Positions 1 to 8,158 of a DNA stretch of 64,000 nucleotides are shown piece after piece. Every line of letters begins with the position of its first letter. The first letter of the stretch is position 1. The stretch comes from Streptomyces sp. YIM 130001 (GTDB lineage: Bacteria; Actinomycetota; Actinomycetes; Streptomycetales; Streptomycetaceae): assembly GCF_003574445.1 (NCBI RefSeq), contig NZ_KZ984554.1, forward strand, positions 289,498 through 353,497, in the 5' to 3' direction. A program made the position numbers and the translations under genes. The notes under the pieces were generated by a model that searched no databases, was not told the DNA's origin, and saw nothing but the letters and a program-made list of their open reading frames with translations.

Positions 1-586
1 AGCCGAAGCGCTTGGCGTAGGACTCGATGACCCGGCCGATGATGTTGATCTGCCGGCCCGGGCGGACCGCCTTGATCGCGCGGTTCAGGGACTCCCGGGT
101 CCGCTCGACCAGGAGCTTCGACTCCTCGTCCACGTCGCCGCAGAAGTAGGTGGCGTTGGTGTCGCCGTGCACGCCGCCGATGTACGCGGTCACGTCCAGG
201 TTCACGATGTCGCCGTCGCGCAGCACCGTGGAGTCCGGGATGCCGTGGCAGATCACCTCGTTGACCGAACTGCACAGCGACTTCGGGAAGCCGCGGTACC
301 CGAGCGTGGACGGGTACGCGCCGTGGTCGCACATGAAGGTGTGCGCGACCCGGTCGAGTTCGTCCGTGGTCACGCCGGGGGCGATGTGCTTGGCCGCCTC
401 CTCCATGGCCTGCGCGGCGATACGGCCCGCGGTGCGCATCAGCTCGAGGGTCTCCTCGCTCTGCGCATGGGGGCCCGTGTACGCGGTGGGCGCCGGCTTG
501 CCGACATACTCGGGGCGCCGGATGTTTCCGGGCACGGAGCGGGTGGGAGAGAGCTCCCCTGGAACGAGCAGTGACTGGCCAGACAT
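1..586 (-). CDS. map: Type I methionine aminopeptidase, 3' end off the left edge
   Basis: This gene encodes methionyl aminopeptidase, the cytosolic metalloenzyme that removes the initiator methionine from new proteins. Only the first 195 residues are in the window; the gene runs off position 1. The fold is recognisable from the CHGIPD motif (His114) and [10 protein letters not shown] followed by HGDTNAT, which supply metal ligands Asp131 and Asp142. The N-terminal extension of about 40 residues is typical of actinobacterial type I enzymes. The ATG at 584-586 is chosen because it gives a standard N-terminus. A TACACT hexamer lies about 10 bases upstream with no clear Shine-Dalgarno, so the transcript may be leaderless or nearly so. 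The gene is divergent from the small gene at 664. The family assignment is secure; the regulation is inference. Confidence 0.93.
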   Translation of the reverse strand, partial: MSGQSLLVPGELSPTRSVPGNIRRPEYVGKPAPTAYTGPHAQSEETLELMRTAGRIAAQAMEEAAKHIAPGVTTDELDRVAHTFMCDHGAYPSTLGYRGFPKSLCSSVNEVICHGIPDSTVLRDGDIVNLDVTAYIGGVHGDTNATYFCGDVDEESKLLVERTRESLNRAIKAVRPGRQINIIGRVIESYAKRFG

Positions 587-663
587 GCCGACGAGTGTAT
601 CCAGCGCCGATCGGGCACGATGGCGGCGGAAGTACGACGACTGCGGGCGACGAGGAGCCGGAC

Positions 664-897
664 ATGGCCCTGTTCAAGAAGCGTACGGTCGGCAAACCGG
701 GCGAGTGGTACTACTGCCTGGAACACCAGAAGGTGGAGGAGGGGCCCGAGTGCCCCAACAAGGACCGGTTCGGCCCCTACACCAGCCGCGCCGAGGCCTC
801 CCACGCGATGGAGACCGCCAAGGAGCGCAATCTCGAGTGGGAGACGGACGAGCGCTGGCACGACGGCGAGCCGCGCGAGGACCCGGACGGGACGTGA
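664..897 (+). CDS. Small SPOR-like protein, 77 aa
   Basis: This is a small soluble protein that starts [10 protein letters not shown]. An in-frame upstream ATG exists at 571, but the ATG at 664 has a good ribosome site (GAGGAG, six bases upstream), so I use that one. It has no signal peptide or membrane segment. It carries the motif [16 protein letters not shown], with Cys and His residues that could form a loose metal site, and then [14 protein letters not shown], a pattern seen in small SPOR-domain-like proteins of streptomycetes. True SPOR domains bind peptidoglycan, but this protein would be cytosolic, so that role is doubtful. It is divergent from map and convergent with the next gene. 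The coding call is strong; the function is unknown. Confidence 0.75.
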   Translation: MALFKKRTVGKPGEWYYCLEHQKVEEGPECPNKDRFGPYTSRAEASHAMETAKERNLEWETDERWHDGEPREDPDGT

Positions 898-925
898 GAC
901 CTGCCCCGTCGAGGGCGACCGGCGC

Positions 926-1534
926 CTACCAGCGGGCGGGCGGCGGCTGGGTCAGCTGATCCGCGAGACGTGAGAGCCGGTCGCGGAACCGTCGGCGTCC
1001 CGCCGGTGCGGCGTCCGGCAGGGCGTTCTCCCCGGCCGCGGCGCTCACCAGGTGCTGCACCGTGTCGAAGTCGAGGTCAGGGTCCTCCGGCACCGTCAGG
1101 GCCTCGTGCGCCATCGCCTGCAGCTCACGGTCGCCGGTGTCCAGGGCGAGCACCGTGGCGCCGGCCCGACGGGCGTCGTGCACCCGCTCGAGCAGCTGGC
1201 CGCCGGGGCTTTCCGGGGCCACCACCAGGAGCGTCTCGCCGCGCCTGGCCGCCTCGAGCCGGCCGAGTCCGACCGACAGATGCGCGCGGTCGCCGGGCCA
1301 CACCCGGTGGCGTACCAGTGTCGGCGTCAGCTCCGGAGTGCCCGACCAGGCGGCCTCGTCGACCAGGTGGGCGGCCAGGTGCCACGGTTCGTAGCCGGTG
1401 GTGCCCACCAGCAGCAGTCCGCCGCCGTGCGGGACGACCGAACCCCGCAGCGACCCCGCGAAGCGCCGGGTCGCCGCCGGCCACTCGGTCCCGGCGAGCA
1501 CCTCGCGCAGCAGCGCCACTCGTACGGCATCCAT
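926..1534 (-). CDS. Hypothetical protein with a Rossmann-like, possibly SIS-like core, 202 aa
   Basis: I do not recognise this protein with certainty. It begins MDAVRVALLREVL; that ATG (1532-1534) has an AGGA ribosome site, and longer in-frame starts would run across the divergent gene at 1662. Residues around 38-50 (GGGLLLVGTTGYEP), followed by strand-helix alternation (GETLLVVAPESPGG, GATVLALDTGDRE), suggest a Rossmann-like fold reminiscent of SIS sugar-isomerase domains, but the diagnostic SIS residues are not clear. There is no signal peptide or membrane segment. It is divergent from the F420:NADP oxidoreductase gene with 127 bases between the starts, so the two may share regulation. The SIS relation is a guess from fold pattern only. 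Confidence 0.65.
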   Translation of the reverse strand: MDAVRVALLREVLAGTEWPAATRRFAGSLRGSVVPHGGGLLLVGTTGYEPWHLAAHLVDEAAWSGTPELTPTLVRHRVWPGDRAHLSVGLGRLEAARRGETLLVVAPESPGGQLLERVHDARRAGATVLALDTGDRELQAMAHEALTVPEDPDLDFDTVQHLVSAAAGENALPDAAPAGRRRFRDRLSRLADQLTQPPPARW

Positions 1535-1661
1535 GCCGCCGTATCCTGCCGCAACGGGCCGCTCCTGCGAGGCCGTTGGGGTGTCAATCCCTCCCGAGGG
1601 TGACGGTCGACGCTGTCGGGGGCGGGGGTTCGGGCGGACCACCTGCACGTAGGCTCGGGCC

Positions 1662-2378
1662 ATGACTTCCAGTGATGACGTGCAGCAGGCCCCGGCGAAG
1701 GCTCCCGCCAAGGACCCCTGGGACCTTCCCGACGTGTCCGGCCTGGTCGTCGGCGTGCTCGGCGGTACCGGTGACCAGGGCCGCGGTCTCGCCTACCGGC
1801 TGGCACGGGCGGGCCAGAAGGTGATCGTCGGCTCCCGCGCCGCGGACCGCGCGCGTACCGCTGCCGAGGAGATCGGCCACGGCGTCGAGGGCGCGGAGAA
1901 CGCCGACTGTGCCCGCCGCAGCGACATCGTGATCGTCGCCGTGCCCTGGGACGGCCACGCCAAGACGCTCGAGGCGCTGCGCGAGGACCTGGCCGGCAAG
2001 CTCGTCGTCGACTGCGTGAACCCGCTCGGCTTCGACAAGAAGGGCGCCTATGCGCTGGTGCCCGAGGAGGGGAGCGCCGCCGAGCAGGCCGCGGCGCTGC
2101 TGCCCGACTCCCGGGTCACCGCGGCCTTCCACCATCTGTCCGCGGTGCTGCTCCAGGACGAGGCCATCGACGAGATCGACACCGATGTGATGGTCCTCGG
2201 CGAGTCCCGCGCCGACACCGACCAGGTCCAGGCTCTCGCTGCCCGCATCCCGGGCATGCGAGGCGTCTTCGCGGGCCGGCTGCGCAACGCCCACCAGGTC
2301 GAGTCGCTGGTGGCCAACCTGATCTCGGTCAACCGCCGCTACAAGGCGCACACGGGACTGCGCGTCACCGACATCTGA
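1662..2378 (+). CDS. npdG: F420-dependent NADP oxidoreductase (NADPH:F420 reductase)
   Basis: This 238-residue enzyme transfers hydride between coenzyme F420 and NADP, so it supplies reduced F420 or NADPH in the cytosol. An acidic, Ala/Pro/Lys-rich leader of about 26 residues precedes the Rossmann domain. The dinucleotide motif is GGTGDQG at residues 34-40, and the GSR that follows strand 2 (Ser58-Arg59) fits recognition of the NADP 2'-phosphate. The C-terminal part (LRNAHQVESLVANLISVNRR) is the usual helical end of this family. Streptomycetes make F420, so the assignment fits the host. The ATG at 1662 is preceded by no strong Shine-Dalgarno. The gene is followed by a small membrane protein gene on the same strand. 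Confidence 0.9.
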   Translation: MTSSDDVQQAPAKAPAKDPWDLPDVSGLVVGVLGGTGDQGRGLAYRLARAGQKVIVGSRAADRARTAAEEIGHGVEGAENADCARRSDIVIVAVPWDGHAKTLEALREDLAGKLVVDCVNPLGFDKKGAYALVPEEGSAAEQAAALLPDSRVTAAFHHLSAVLLQDEAIDEIDTDVMVLGESRADTDQVQALAARIPGMRGVFAGRLRNAHQVESLVANLISVNRRYKAHTGLRVTDI

Positions 2379-2523
2379 CGGATCTCGGGGCGCGGGCGGA
2401 CGGGCCGGGGCCGGCCGAGGCCCCCGAGGGGCGACGTACGGGCACGATCGGGGCATGGGGGACACTGGACGGCGAAGCCTCGGGAGCGAGCTCCCGAACC
2501 GAGTCCGACAGGAGCTTTCCGCC

Positions 2524-2745
2524 ATGCCCCGCCTCGCCGTGTACGCCCTCGTCGTCTGTGTTCTGTCGGTGGCCGCCGCCGTGGTGGCCTTCACCCAGGG
2601 CAGCTGGCTCGGCATCGTGTGGATCCTGCTCGCCGGTCTCTCGTCCAACATGGCCTGGTACTACCTGCGCCGCGGGCGGATGGCCGCGGCGGCCCGCAAC
2701 CGGGCCGCGGACGGCTCCCCGGCAGGCGGTTCCCCCACCGCCTGA
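2524..2745 (+). CDS. Small two-helix membrane protein, 73 aa
   Basis: This short protein starts MPRLAVYALVVCV. An upstream ATG at 2455 is in frame, but the ATG at 2524 has an AGGAG site nine bases away and gives a clean membrane protein. It has two hydrophobic segments (about residues 4-22 and 27-45) separated by a short turn, followed by a basic stretch (YYLRRGRMAAAARNR) and a small Gly/Pro/Ser-rich tail that should face the cytosol. No functional motif is visible. It lies between npdG and the convergent site-2 protease gene. It is real by codon bias and ribosome site, with unknown function. Confidence 0.75.
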   Translation: MPRLAVYALVVCVLSVAAAVVAFTQGSWLGIVWILLAGLSSNMAWYYLRRGRMAAAARNRAADGSPAGGSPTA

Positions 2746-2761
2746 CAGCCTGGCCGCCCGG

Positions 2762-3565
2762 TCAGGGCCCGATCGACGGGATGTCCGGAGCGCCCTGCCA
2801 GAACCGGTAGAGCTGCTGCCCCCAGTAGGTGTCCCAGTCCGTCACCCCGAGGCCCCGCAGGATCGCGTCCACGGCGTCGAAGAACACGGCATTGACCCCC
2901 GGGATCCACAGGACGCCGAAGACCACGAGCAGTCCGAACGGGGCGAACGGTTCCGCCTGGCGCCTGATGTTGGGCGACAGCCACGGCTCGATCACCCCGT
3001 ACCCGTCGAGCCCCGGCACCGGCAGGAAATTCAGGATCGCGGCCGTCACCTGCAGCAGCGCGAGGAAGCCGAGCGCGAAGCGGAACGTGTCGGGTACCCC
3101 GTCGAGTGCGTCCAGCCAGAACGGTGCGGTGCACACCACGGCGAACAGGACGTTCGTCAGCGGGCCGGCTGCCGAGATCAGGCTGTGCCGCCAACGGCCC
3201 GGGATCCGGTGCCGCTCGATGAAGACGGCCCCGCCCGGCAGGCCGATACCGCCCATGATCACGAAGAGCACCGGCAGCACGATGCTCAGCAGGGCGTGGG
3301 TGTAGAGCAGCGGATTGAGGGTCAGGTAGCCCTTGGCGCCGATCGAGGTGTCGCCGCTGTGCAGCGCGCTGCGGGCGTGTGCGTACTCGTGCAGACAGAG
3401 CGACACGATCCACGCCGCGGTCACGAACACGAACACCGCTACACCGGTGCCGAGGCTGTCGGCGGAGCCGGTCCAGGTGGCCCATCCCGATGCGGCTGCG
3501 ACGGCGACGATGCCCAGGAATACCGGGCTCACGGGTGCGCTGCGGCGGCGGGTGGGGGTGGTCAT
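2762..3565 (-). CDS. Site-2 protease family membrane zinc metalloprotease (M50)
   Basis: This 267-residue polytopic membrane protein belongs to the M50/site-2 protease family, whose members cleave substrates within the membrane. The zinc-binding HEYAH lies at residues 59-63 inside a transmembrane helix, and the third ligand is in NFLPVPGLDG at 179-188 (the Asp of the LDG motif). Five to six hydrophobic segments are visible. The ATG at 3565 is chosen because the upstream in-frame extension runs into the tandem-repeat region and lacks gene-like composition. It lacks the PDZ domain of RseP-type proteases, so it belongs to the short group. The substrate is unknown. It is convergent with the small membrane protein and divergent from the SARP gene. 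Confidence 0.9.
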   Translation of the reverse strand: MTTPTRRRSAPVSPVFLGIVAVAAASGWATWTGSADSLGTGVAVFVFVTAAWIVSLCLHEYAHARSALHSGDTSIGAKGYLTLNPLLYTHALLSIVLPVLFVIMGGIGLPGGAVFIERHRIPGRWRHSLISAAGPLTNVLFAVVCTAPFWLDALDGVPDTFRFALGFLALLQVTAAILNFLPVPGLDGYGVIEPWLSPNIRRQAEPFAPFGLLVVFGVLWIPGVNAVFFDAVDAILRGLGVTDWDTYWGQQLYRFWQGAPDIPSIGP

Positions 3566-3633
3566 GGTCCGACGGTACGTGGTCGGCGGGGGCCGAGGGG
3601 GTGGGTTCTCAGGCCCGTGCGCCCGGGGTCTTT

Positions 3634-3789
3634 GTCCTCGAGTGCCGGACGGGCTTTCCTTTCGGCCTGGCGGCCTTGTCCTCAAGTGCCGGACGGGCTT
3701 TGTTCTTGGCCTTCGGCTGGTGTCCTCAAGTGCCGGACGGGCCTTCTTTTCGGCCTGGCGGCCCTGTCCTCGAGCGTCGGACGGGCTTG
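3634..3789. repeat. 44-bp tandem repeat, about 3.5 copies plus a degenerate end
   Basis: Four copies of a unit beginning GTCCTCGAGTGCCGGACGGG start at 3634, 3678, 3722 and 3766, exactly 44 bases apart. The second half of the unit contains CGGCCTGGCGGCC. The last copy is degenerate (CGTCGG for TGCCGG), and a further partial copy with CTCGAGGGTGGGACGGGCTT appears near 3832-3851. The array fills most of the 352-base gap between the divergent site-2 protease and SARP genes. There are no spacers, so it is a tandem repeat and not a CRISPR. Its core is a version of a GCCGGACGGGCT element found elsewhere in the window. Function unknown. Confidence 0.9.
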
Positions 3790-3917
3790 ATTTTGGTCGG
3801 TCTTGGTCTCCGTCGCGGTCTCGGTCGAGGCCTCGAGGGTGGGACGGGCTTGCGGCGGAGGGGCTTGGTTTGTGGCCCGTCGAGGCCTGTGGATGCCGGT
3901 CCGGGGACAATGAGGGC

Positions 3918-6900
3918 GTGCAGATCTACGTACTCGGCAGTGCGCAGGCCGTTGATGACCAGGGACAGGCCGTCCCGCTCGGCCCCCGGCTGCGCGCGTT
4001 GCTCACCGTGCTCGCGCTGCGGGCGGGGCGGGCCGTGTCCGTCGAGTATCTCGTCGGTGAGGTGTGGGAGTCGGATCCGCCGGCCGATGCGACCGCCGCG
4101 CTGCAGGCGCTGGTCGGGCGGCTGCGCAGGGCCGTCGGGCACGCTGTCGTCGCCTCCGAGGACGGCGGCTACCGGCTCGCCGTGCCGCCGGACCAGGTGG
4201 ACGTCCACCGCTTCGAGCGTCTCGTGGCCGACGGCGGGCGGGCACTCGCCGACGGCGACGCGGAGAAGGCGGGCGGGCTGCTCGACGAGGCGCTCGGCCT
4301 GTGGCGCGGTCCCGCCCTCGCCGACCTCCCGGACCGTACCGCCGACCTGGCGCGCCTCGAGGCGTTGCGCCTGACGGCCCGCCGTACCCGGATCGAGGCG
4401 GGCCTCGCGCTCGGCCGGGCCGAGCAGGCCCTGCCGGAACTCACCGCGCTCACCGGCGCCCACCCCCTCGACGAACCTCTGCACGCCCTGCACCTGCGCG
4501 CGCTGCGCGACGCGGGCCGCCCGGCCGAGGCGCTCGCCGCCTACGAGGACGTACGGACCACACTCGCCGACCGGCTCGGCGCCGACCCGGGGCCCGAACT
4601 GCGCGCCCTGCACACCGAGTTGCTGACCTCCCAGGCACCCGCCGCACGCCCCCCACACCGTCCCGAGCCGGCCCCCGCCCCGTCCGTGACGGGCAACCTC
4701 CGGGCACGCGTCACCAGTTTCGTCGGGCGGGAGGCGGACATCGAGGCGATCCGCGGCGACCTCGGGCGCTCGCGGCTCGTCACGCTGCTGGGGCCCGGCG
4801 GTGCGGGCAAGACGCGACTCTCCCAGGAGGCCGCGGAGTCGCTGGCCACCGGCACCGTCCCGGACGGGGTGTGGCTCGCCGAACTCGCTCCCGTCGACGC
4901 CACCGGCGACCCGGACGCCGTACCCGAGGCCGTACTGGCCGCGATCGGCGGGCGCGAGACGGTACTGCACGGGGCCGGCGCCGACGAGATGCGGGCCGCC
5001 GATCCGCACGCCGCCGATCCCCTGATGCGCCTGACCGCGCACTGTGCCTCGCGCCGCATGCTGATCCTGCTCGACAACTGCGAGCACGTCGTCGACGCGG
5101 CGGCCCGGCTCGTCGAGGAGCTGCTCGCCCGCTGCCCGGGTGTCACCGTCCTGGCGACCAGCCGGGAACCCCTCGGTGTGCCGGGGGAGTCGGTGCGTGC
5201 CCTCGAGCCGCTCCCCGAGCCGGTCGCGCTGCGTCTGCTCGCCGAGCGAGGAGCGGCCGCCCGCGCCGGATTCCGCGTCGAGGACGACCCGGAGGCCGCG
5301 GCGGAGATCTGCACCCGGCTCGACGGGCTGCCGCTGGCCATCGAACTGGCGGCGGCACGCCTGCGGTCGCTCACGCCCCGCCAGATCGCGGACCGGCTCG
5401 ACGACCGCTTCCGGCTGCTGACCTCCGGCAGCCGTACGGTGCTGCCCCGTCAGCAGACCCTGCGTGCGGTCGTCGACTGGTCCTGGGACCTGCTCGACGC
5501 AACGGAACGCGCGGCCCTGCGCCGGTTCTCCGTCTTCGCCGGTGGCTGCGACCTGTCGGCCGCCGAGGCCGTCTGCTCGGGCGCGCCGGTCGGGGACGCA
5601 CCCACTCCGCTCGACGCCGCCGCCGTACTCGGCGTCCTCGGCTCACTCGTGGACAAGTCGCTGGTCGTGGCCGCCGCGGGAACGCGCGGCGAGATGCGCT
5701 ACCGGCTCCTCGAGACCGTCGGCGAGTACGCCGGGGAGCGCCTGGACGAGGCCGGTGACCGTGCGGCGGCCGAACGCGCGCACCTCGTGCACTACCGGGA
5801 ACTGGTCCGCACCTCGGACTTCGAACTCCGCGGCCCCGGCCAGCGCGCCGCGATCCGGCGGATCGAGGAGGACTACGAGAACCTGCGTACCGCCATGCGC
5901 CGCGCCCTCGCCGCCGGCGACGAGGACGAGGCGCTCTGCCTGGTCCACGCGCTCGGCTGGTACTGGTGGATGCAGGACCTGCGCAGTGAGAGCCGTTACT
6001 GGGCGGGGCAGGCCGCCGAGCTCGGGCCCGACCCGTTCGCCGAACCGGTGCGCCCGGCCGAGCCGCTGTTCGAGAGATGCACCCAGGAGCCGCCTCCGTT
6101 CCGGCCGGAGGTACGCGCCGAGGCCCGGCGCGGGGCCCATCTGATGGCCCTGGCGACCATGGACCCGTCGTCCGAGTCCTGGTCGAGCGAGGAGAGTCTG
6201 GCGCGCCTGAGGGCCGTCACACGCAGCTATCTGCCGGGCCAGCCGCAGACCTGCCGGATGCCGGGTTGGCTGTGGGTCTTCGCCGTGATGCTGACGGGTG
6301 AGCCGATCGGCATCCGCGAGCTGGCCGACATCACGGTGGACGCCTGCCGCCGTCACGGCTTCCGCTGGGAACTCGCCTCGGCCCTGCAGATGCGGGCCAA
6401 CGTCTCCGCCAACAGCGTCGCGTGGGGCGGCGACGCGAACGCCGACGCGGACGCGTCACTCGCCCTGTACACCGAACTCGGCGACCTGTGGGGCGCGGCC
6501 GAGGCGCACTCCGCCCGGGGCGAGGCCCACGAGAACCGCGGCGACTTCGATGCCGCGGGCGCGGATTTCCGCGCCGCGATCGACCACATGGAACGCCTCG
6601 GCGCAGGGGCACAGGTAGCGGTCCTGCGGGTGCGCTTCGCCAGCACCCTCCTCGAGAGGGGCCGGACCGATGAGGGCGAGCGGCTGATCCGGGAGGTGCT
6701 CGACGCGCCGGGCCAGAACAGCGAGGCCCTGTCGATGAGCCGCCTCTATCTCGCGAAGTGGCTCGGGCGTACGGGACGCACCGAGGAGGCGAGGGCGCTG
6801 ATGCGGCAGATGCGCAGCCAGTTCGTGTCGGGCCCCGCCGCTCTGTTCCAAGGGGTCGCGTACGGGCTGCTCGGCTGGTTGGACACCCTGGACGGCCACT

Positions 6901-7235
6901 ACGAGGAGGCGCTCGTCTCGCTCCGTATCGCCCTGGAGAGCGGACTGCAGCAGGTGTCGATGACGGTGGCGCCGCAGCTGCCGCCGTCCCATCTGGTCAC
7001 TGCCGCACGGGCGTTGGGCGGATCCGCTGATCCGGGGCGGGCGGCGGAGGGCGTCCGGCTGCTCGGTGCCGCCGACGCGCACCTGCCCGACCGGCACGTC
7101 CGTTCCCCGGAGGAACGCGAGAACCGCGAGGCCACCGAGGCGGTGCTGCGCGCGACCCTGGACGAGGAGACCTACGCGCGCGCCTACGCCCAGGGCGGCG
7201 GCCTCTCCATCGAGGAGGCCGCCGCCCTGGTCTGA
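3918..7235 (+). CDS. AfsR/SARP-family regulator with BTAD, STAND ATPase and TPR regions
   Basis: This 1105-residue regulator has the layout of large SARPs. An N-terminal OmpR-type winged helix (residues 1 to about 95) is followed by a bacterial transcriptional activation domain (about 95-240), a STAND/NB-ARC ATPase with Walker A GPGGAGKT at 292-299 and Walker B LILLDN at 382-387, and a long C-terminal helical region with TPR-like repeats. Such proteins usually activate secondary-metabolite or transport genes by binding heptamer direct repeats. The GTG at 3918 (VQIYVLGSAQAV) fits the normal SARP N-terminus; the upstream in-frame extension is repeat DNA and is rejected. The gene faces a convergent ABC exporter operon whose promoter carries such repeats, which makes that operon a candidate target. 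The target is inference. Confidence 0.92.
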   Translation: MQIYVLGSAQAVDDQGQAVPLGPRLRALLTVLALRAGRAVSVEYLVGEVWESDPPADATAALQALVGRLRRAVGHAVVASEDGGYRLAVPPDQVDVHRFERLVADGGRALADGDAEKAGGLLDEALGLWRGPALADLPDRTADLARLEALRLTARRTRIEAGLALGRAEQALPELTALTGAHPLDEPLHALHLRALRDAGRPAEALAAYEDVRTTLADRLGADPGPELRALHTELLTSQAPAARPPHRPEPAPAPSVTGNLRARVTSFVGREADIEAIRGDLGRSRLVTLLGPGGAGKTRLSQEAAESLATGTVPDGVWLAELAPVDATGDPDAVPEAVLAAIGGRETVLHGAGADEMRAADPHAADPLMRLTAHCASRRMLILLDNCEHVVDAAARLVEELLARCPGVTVLATSREPLGVPGESVRALEPLPEPVALRLLAERGAAARAGFRVEDDPEAAAEICTRLDGLPLAIELAAARLRSLTPRQIADRLDDRFRLLTSGSRTVLPRQQTLRAVVDWSWDLLDATERAALRRFSVFAGGCDLSAAEAVCSGAPVGDAPTPLDAAAVLGVLGSLVDKSLVVAAAGTRGEMRYRLLETVGEYAGERLDEAGDRAAAERAHLVHYRELVRTSDFELRGPGQRAAIRRIEEDYENLRTAMRRALAAGDEDEALCLVHALGWYWWMQDLRSESRYWAGQAAELGPDPFAEPVRPAEPLFERCTQEPPPFRPEVRAEARRGAHLMALATMDPSSESWSSEESLARLRAVTRSYLPGQPQTCRMPGWLWVFAVMLTGEPIGIRELADITVDACRRHGFRWELASALQMRANVSANSVAWGGDANADADASLALYTELGDLWGAAEAHSARGEAHENRGDFDAAGADFRAAIDHMERLGAGAQVAVLRVRFASTLLERGRTDEGERLIREVLDAPGQNSEALSMSRLYLAKWLGRTGRTEEARALMRQMRSQFVSGPAALFQGVAYGLLGWLDTLDGHYEEALVSLRIALESGLQQVSMTVAPQLPPSHLVTAARALGGSADPGRAAEGVRLLGAADAHLPDRHVRSPEERENREATEAVLRATLDEETYARAYAQGGGLSIEEAAALV

Positions 7236-7282
7236 GACCCGCCCCGCACCGCCCGGCCGGACGCGATTCTGGTGGGGGGTGC

Positions 7283-7306
7283 GGAGCCGGGACTCGTCCC
7301 GGCTCC
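7283..7306. terminator. Bidirectional hairpin between SARP and ABC permease
   Basis: A perfect inverted repeat has arms GGAGCCGGGA (7283-7292) and TCCCGGCTCC (7297-7306) around a CTCG loop. It sits between the ends of two convergent genes, so it probably stops transcription from both sides. There is no U-tract, as is common in streptomycetes. Confidence 0.75.
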
Positions 7307-7315
7307 CGTCCGGCG

Positions 7316-8158
7316 TCAGCTCCGCTTGCGGAACTTGGCGACGGCGAGCGGTGCGGTGATCGCGGTGATGCCGATCGCCCAGGCGAGCGTGACCAGGGTG
7401 GGCTGGGCGATCGGGCCGACGCCGTTGACCAGCGCGCGGGCCGCGTCCGCCAGGTTGGACAGCGGGTTGACCTTGGTGAAGCTCTCCAGCCAGCCCGGCA
7501 TGGAGGACGTCGGGGCGAAGATCGACGAGCCGAACTGCAGAGGCATGATCACGAGCATGGCGACCCCCTGGACGGCCTGCGGGGTCGGCAGTGACAGACC
7601 CAGCAGGATGAAGATCCACATCAGTGAGGCGCCGAACACGGTGGACAGCGCGATCGCGGCGAACAGTTCGAGGACCGAGGTGTGGATCTGCAGCCCGAGC
7701 AGGAAGCCCATGCCGAGCAGGATCCCGGTGGCGACCAGCATCCGGCCGATCTCGACGACGATCTTGGCGATCAGGACCGAGGACCGGGCGATGGGCATCG
7801 TACGGAAACGGTCCATCACCCCCTTCTTGAAGTCCTCGTTGACTCCGGAGCCGACGGCCATGGCGATGTTCATGCCCATCATCGCCATCATGCCGGGGAC
7901 CACGTAGTTGACGTACTCCTGGTTGTTGCCCTTGCCGGCGATCGCGCCGCCGAAGACGTAGACGAACAACAGGATGAAGATGATCGGCATCAGGACCGCG
8001 TCGAACATCGACTCCGGGTCCTTCTTGATCTGCAGGGCGTTGCGGCGGACCAGGGCGCCGATGTGCCGGAGATTGGCGCGCAGGCCGATCCGGCCCTCGT
8101 CGGCGACCGGTGGCTGCTGCTGCGTGGCGGGTGGTGGGGTGAGGGTGGCGGTACTCAT
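7316..8158 (-). CDS. ABC-2 type transporter permease, DrrB-like
   Basis: This 280-residue protein is the membrane subunit of an ABC exporter. After a Pro/Gln-rich cytosolic N-terminus it has an amphipathic NALQIKKDPESM segment and about six transmembrane helices, with the MFDAVLMPIIFILLFVYVFGG region typical of DrrB-like permeases. The start ATG overlaps the stop of the ATPase gene by four bases (ATGA) and has a strong AAGGAGG ribosome site within the ATPase coding end, so the two subunits are translationally coupled. DrrAB-type pairs export antibiotics or lipids; the substrate here cannot be read from sequence. It ends convergently against the SARP gene. Confidence 0.92.
   Translation of the reverse strand: MSTATLTPPPATQQQPPVADEGRIGLRANLRHIGALVRRNALQIKKDPESMFDAVLMPIIFILLFVYVFGGAIAGKGNNQEYVNYVVPGMMAMMGMNIAMAVGSGVNEDFKKGVMDRFRTMPIARSSVLIAKIVVEIGRMLVATGILLGMGFLLGLQIHTSVLELFAAIALSTVFGASLMWIFILLGLSLPTPQAVQGVAMLVIMPLQFGSSIFAPTSSMPGWLESFTKVNPLSNLADAARALVNGVGPIAQPTLVTLAWAIGITAITAPLAVAKFRKRS

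Noticed and set aside
2379..2440. A CTCGGGG...CCCCGAG hairpin after npdG
   Set aside because: The arms are only seven bases with a loop of more than 25 bases, too weak to call.
3634..3789. A possible CRISPR array
   Set aside because: Units are directly tandem at 44 bases with no unique spacers and no cas genes nearby.
3333..3917. Upstream in-frame extension of the SARP gene by about 195 codons
   Set aside because: It overlaps the site-2 protease gene in antisense and the tandem-repeat array; the GTG at 3918 gives the normal SARP N-terminus.
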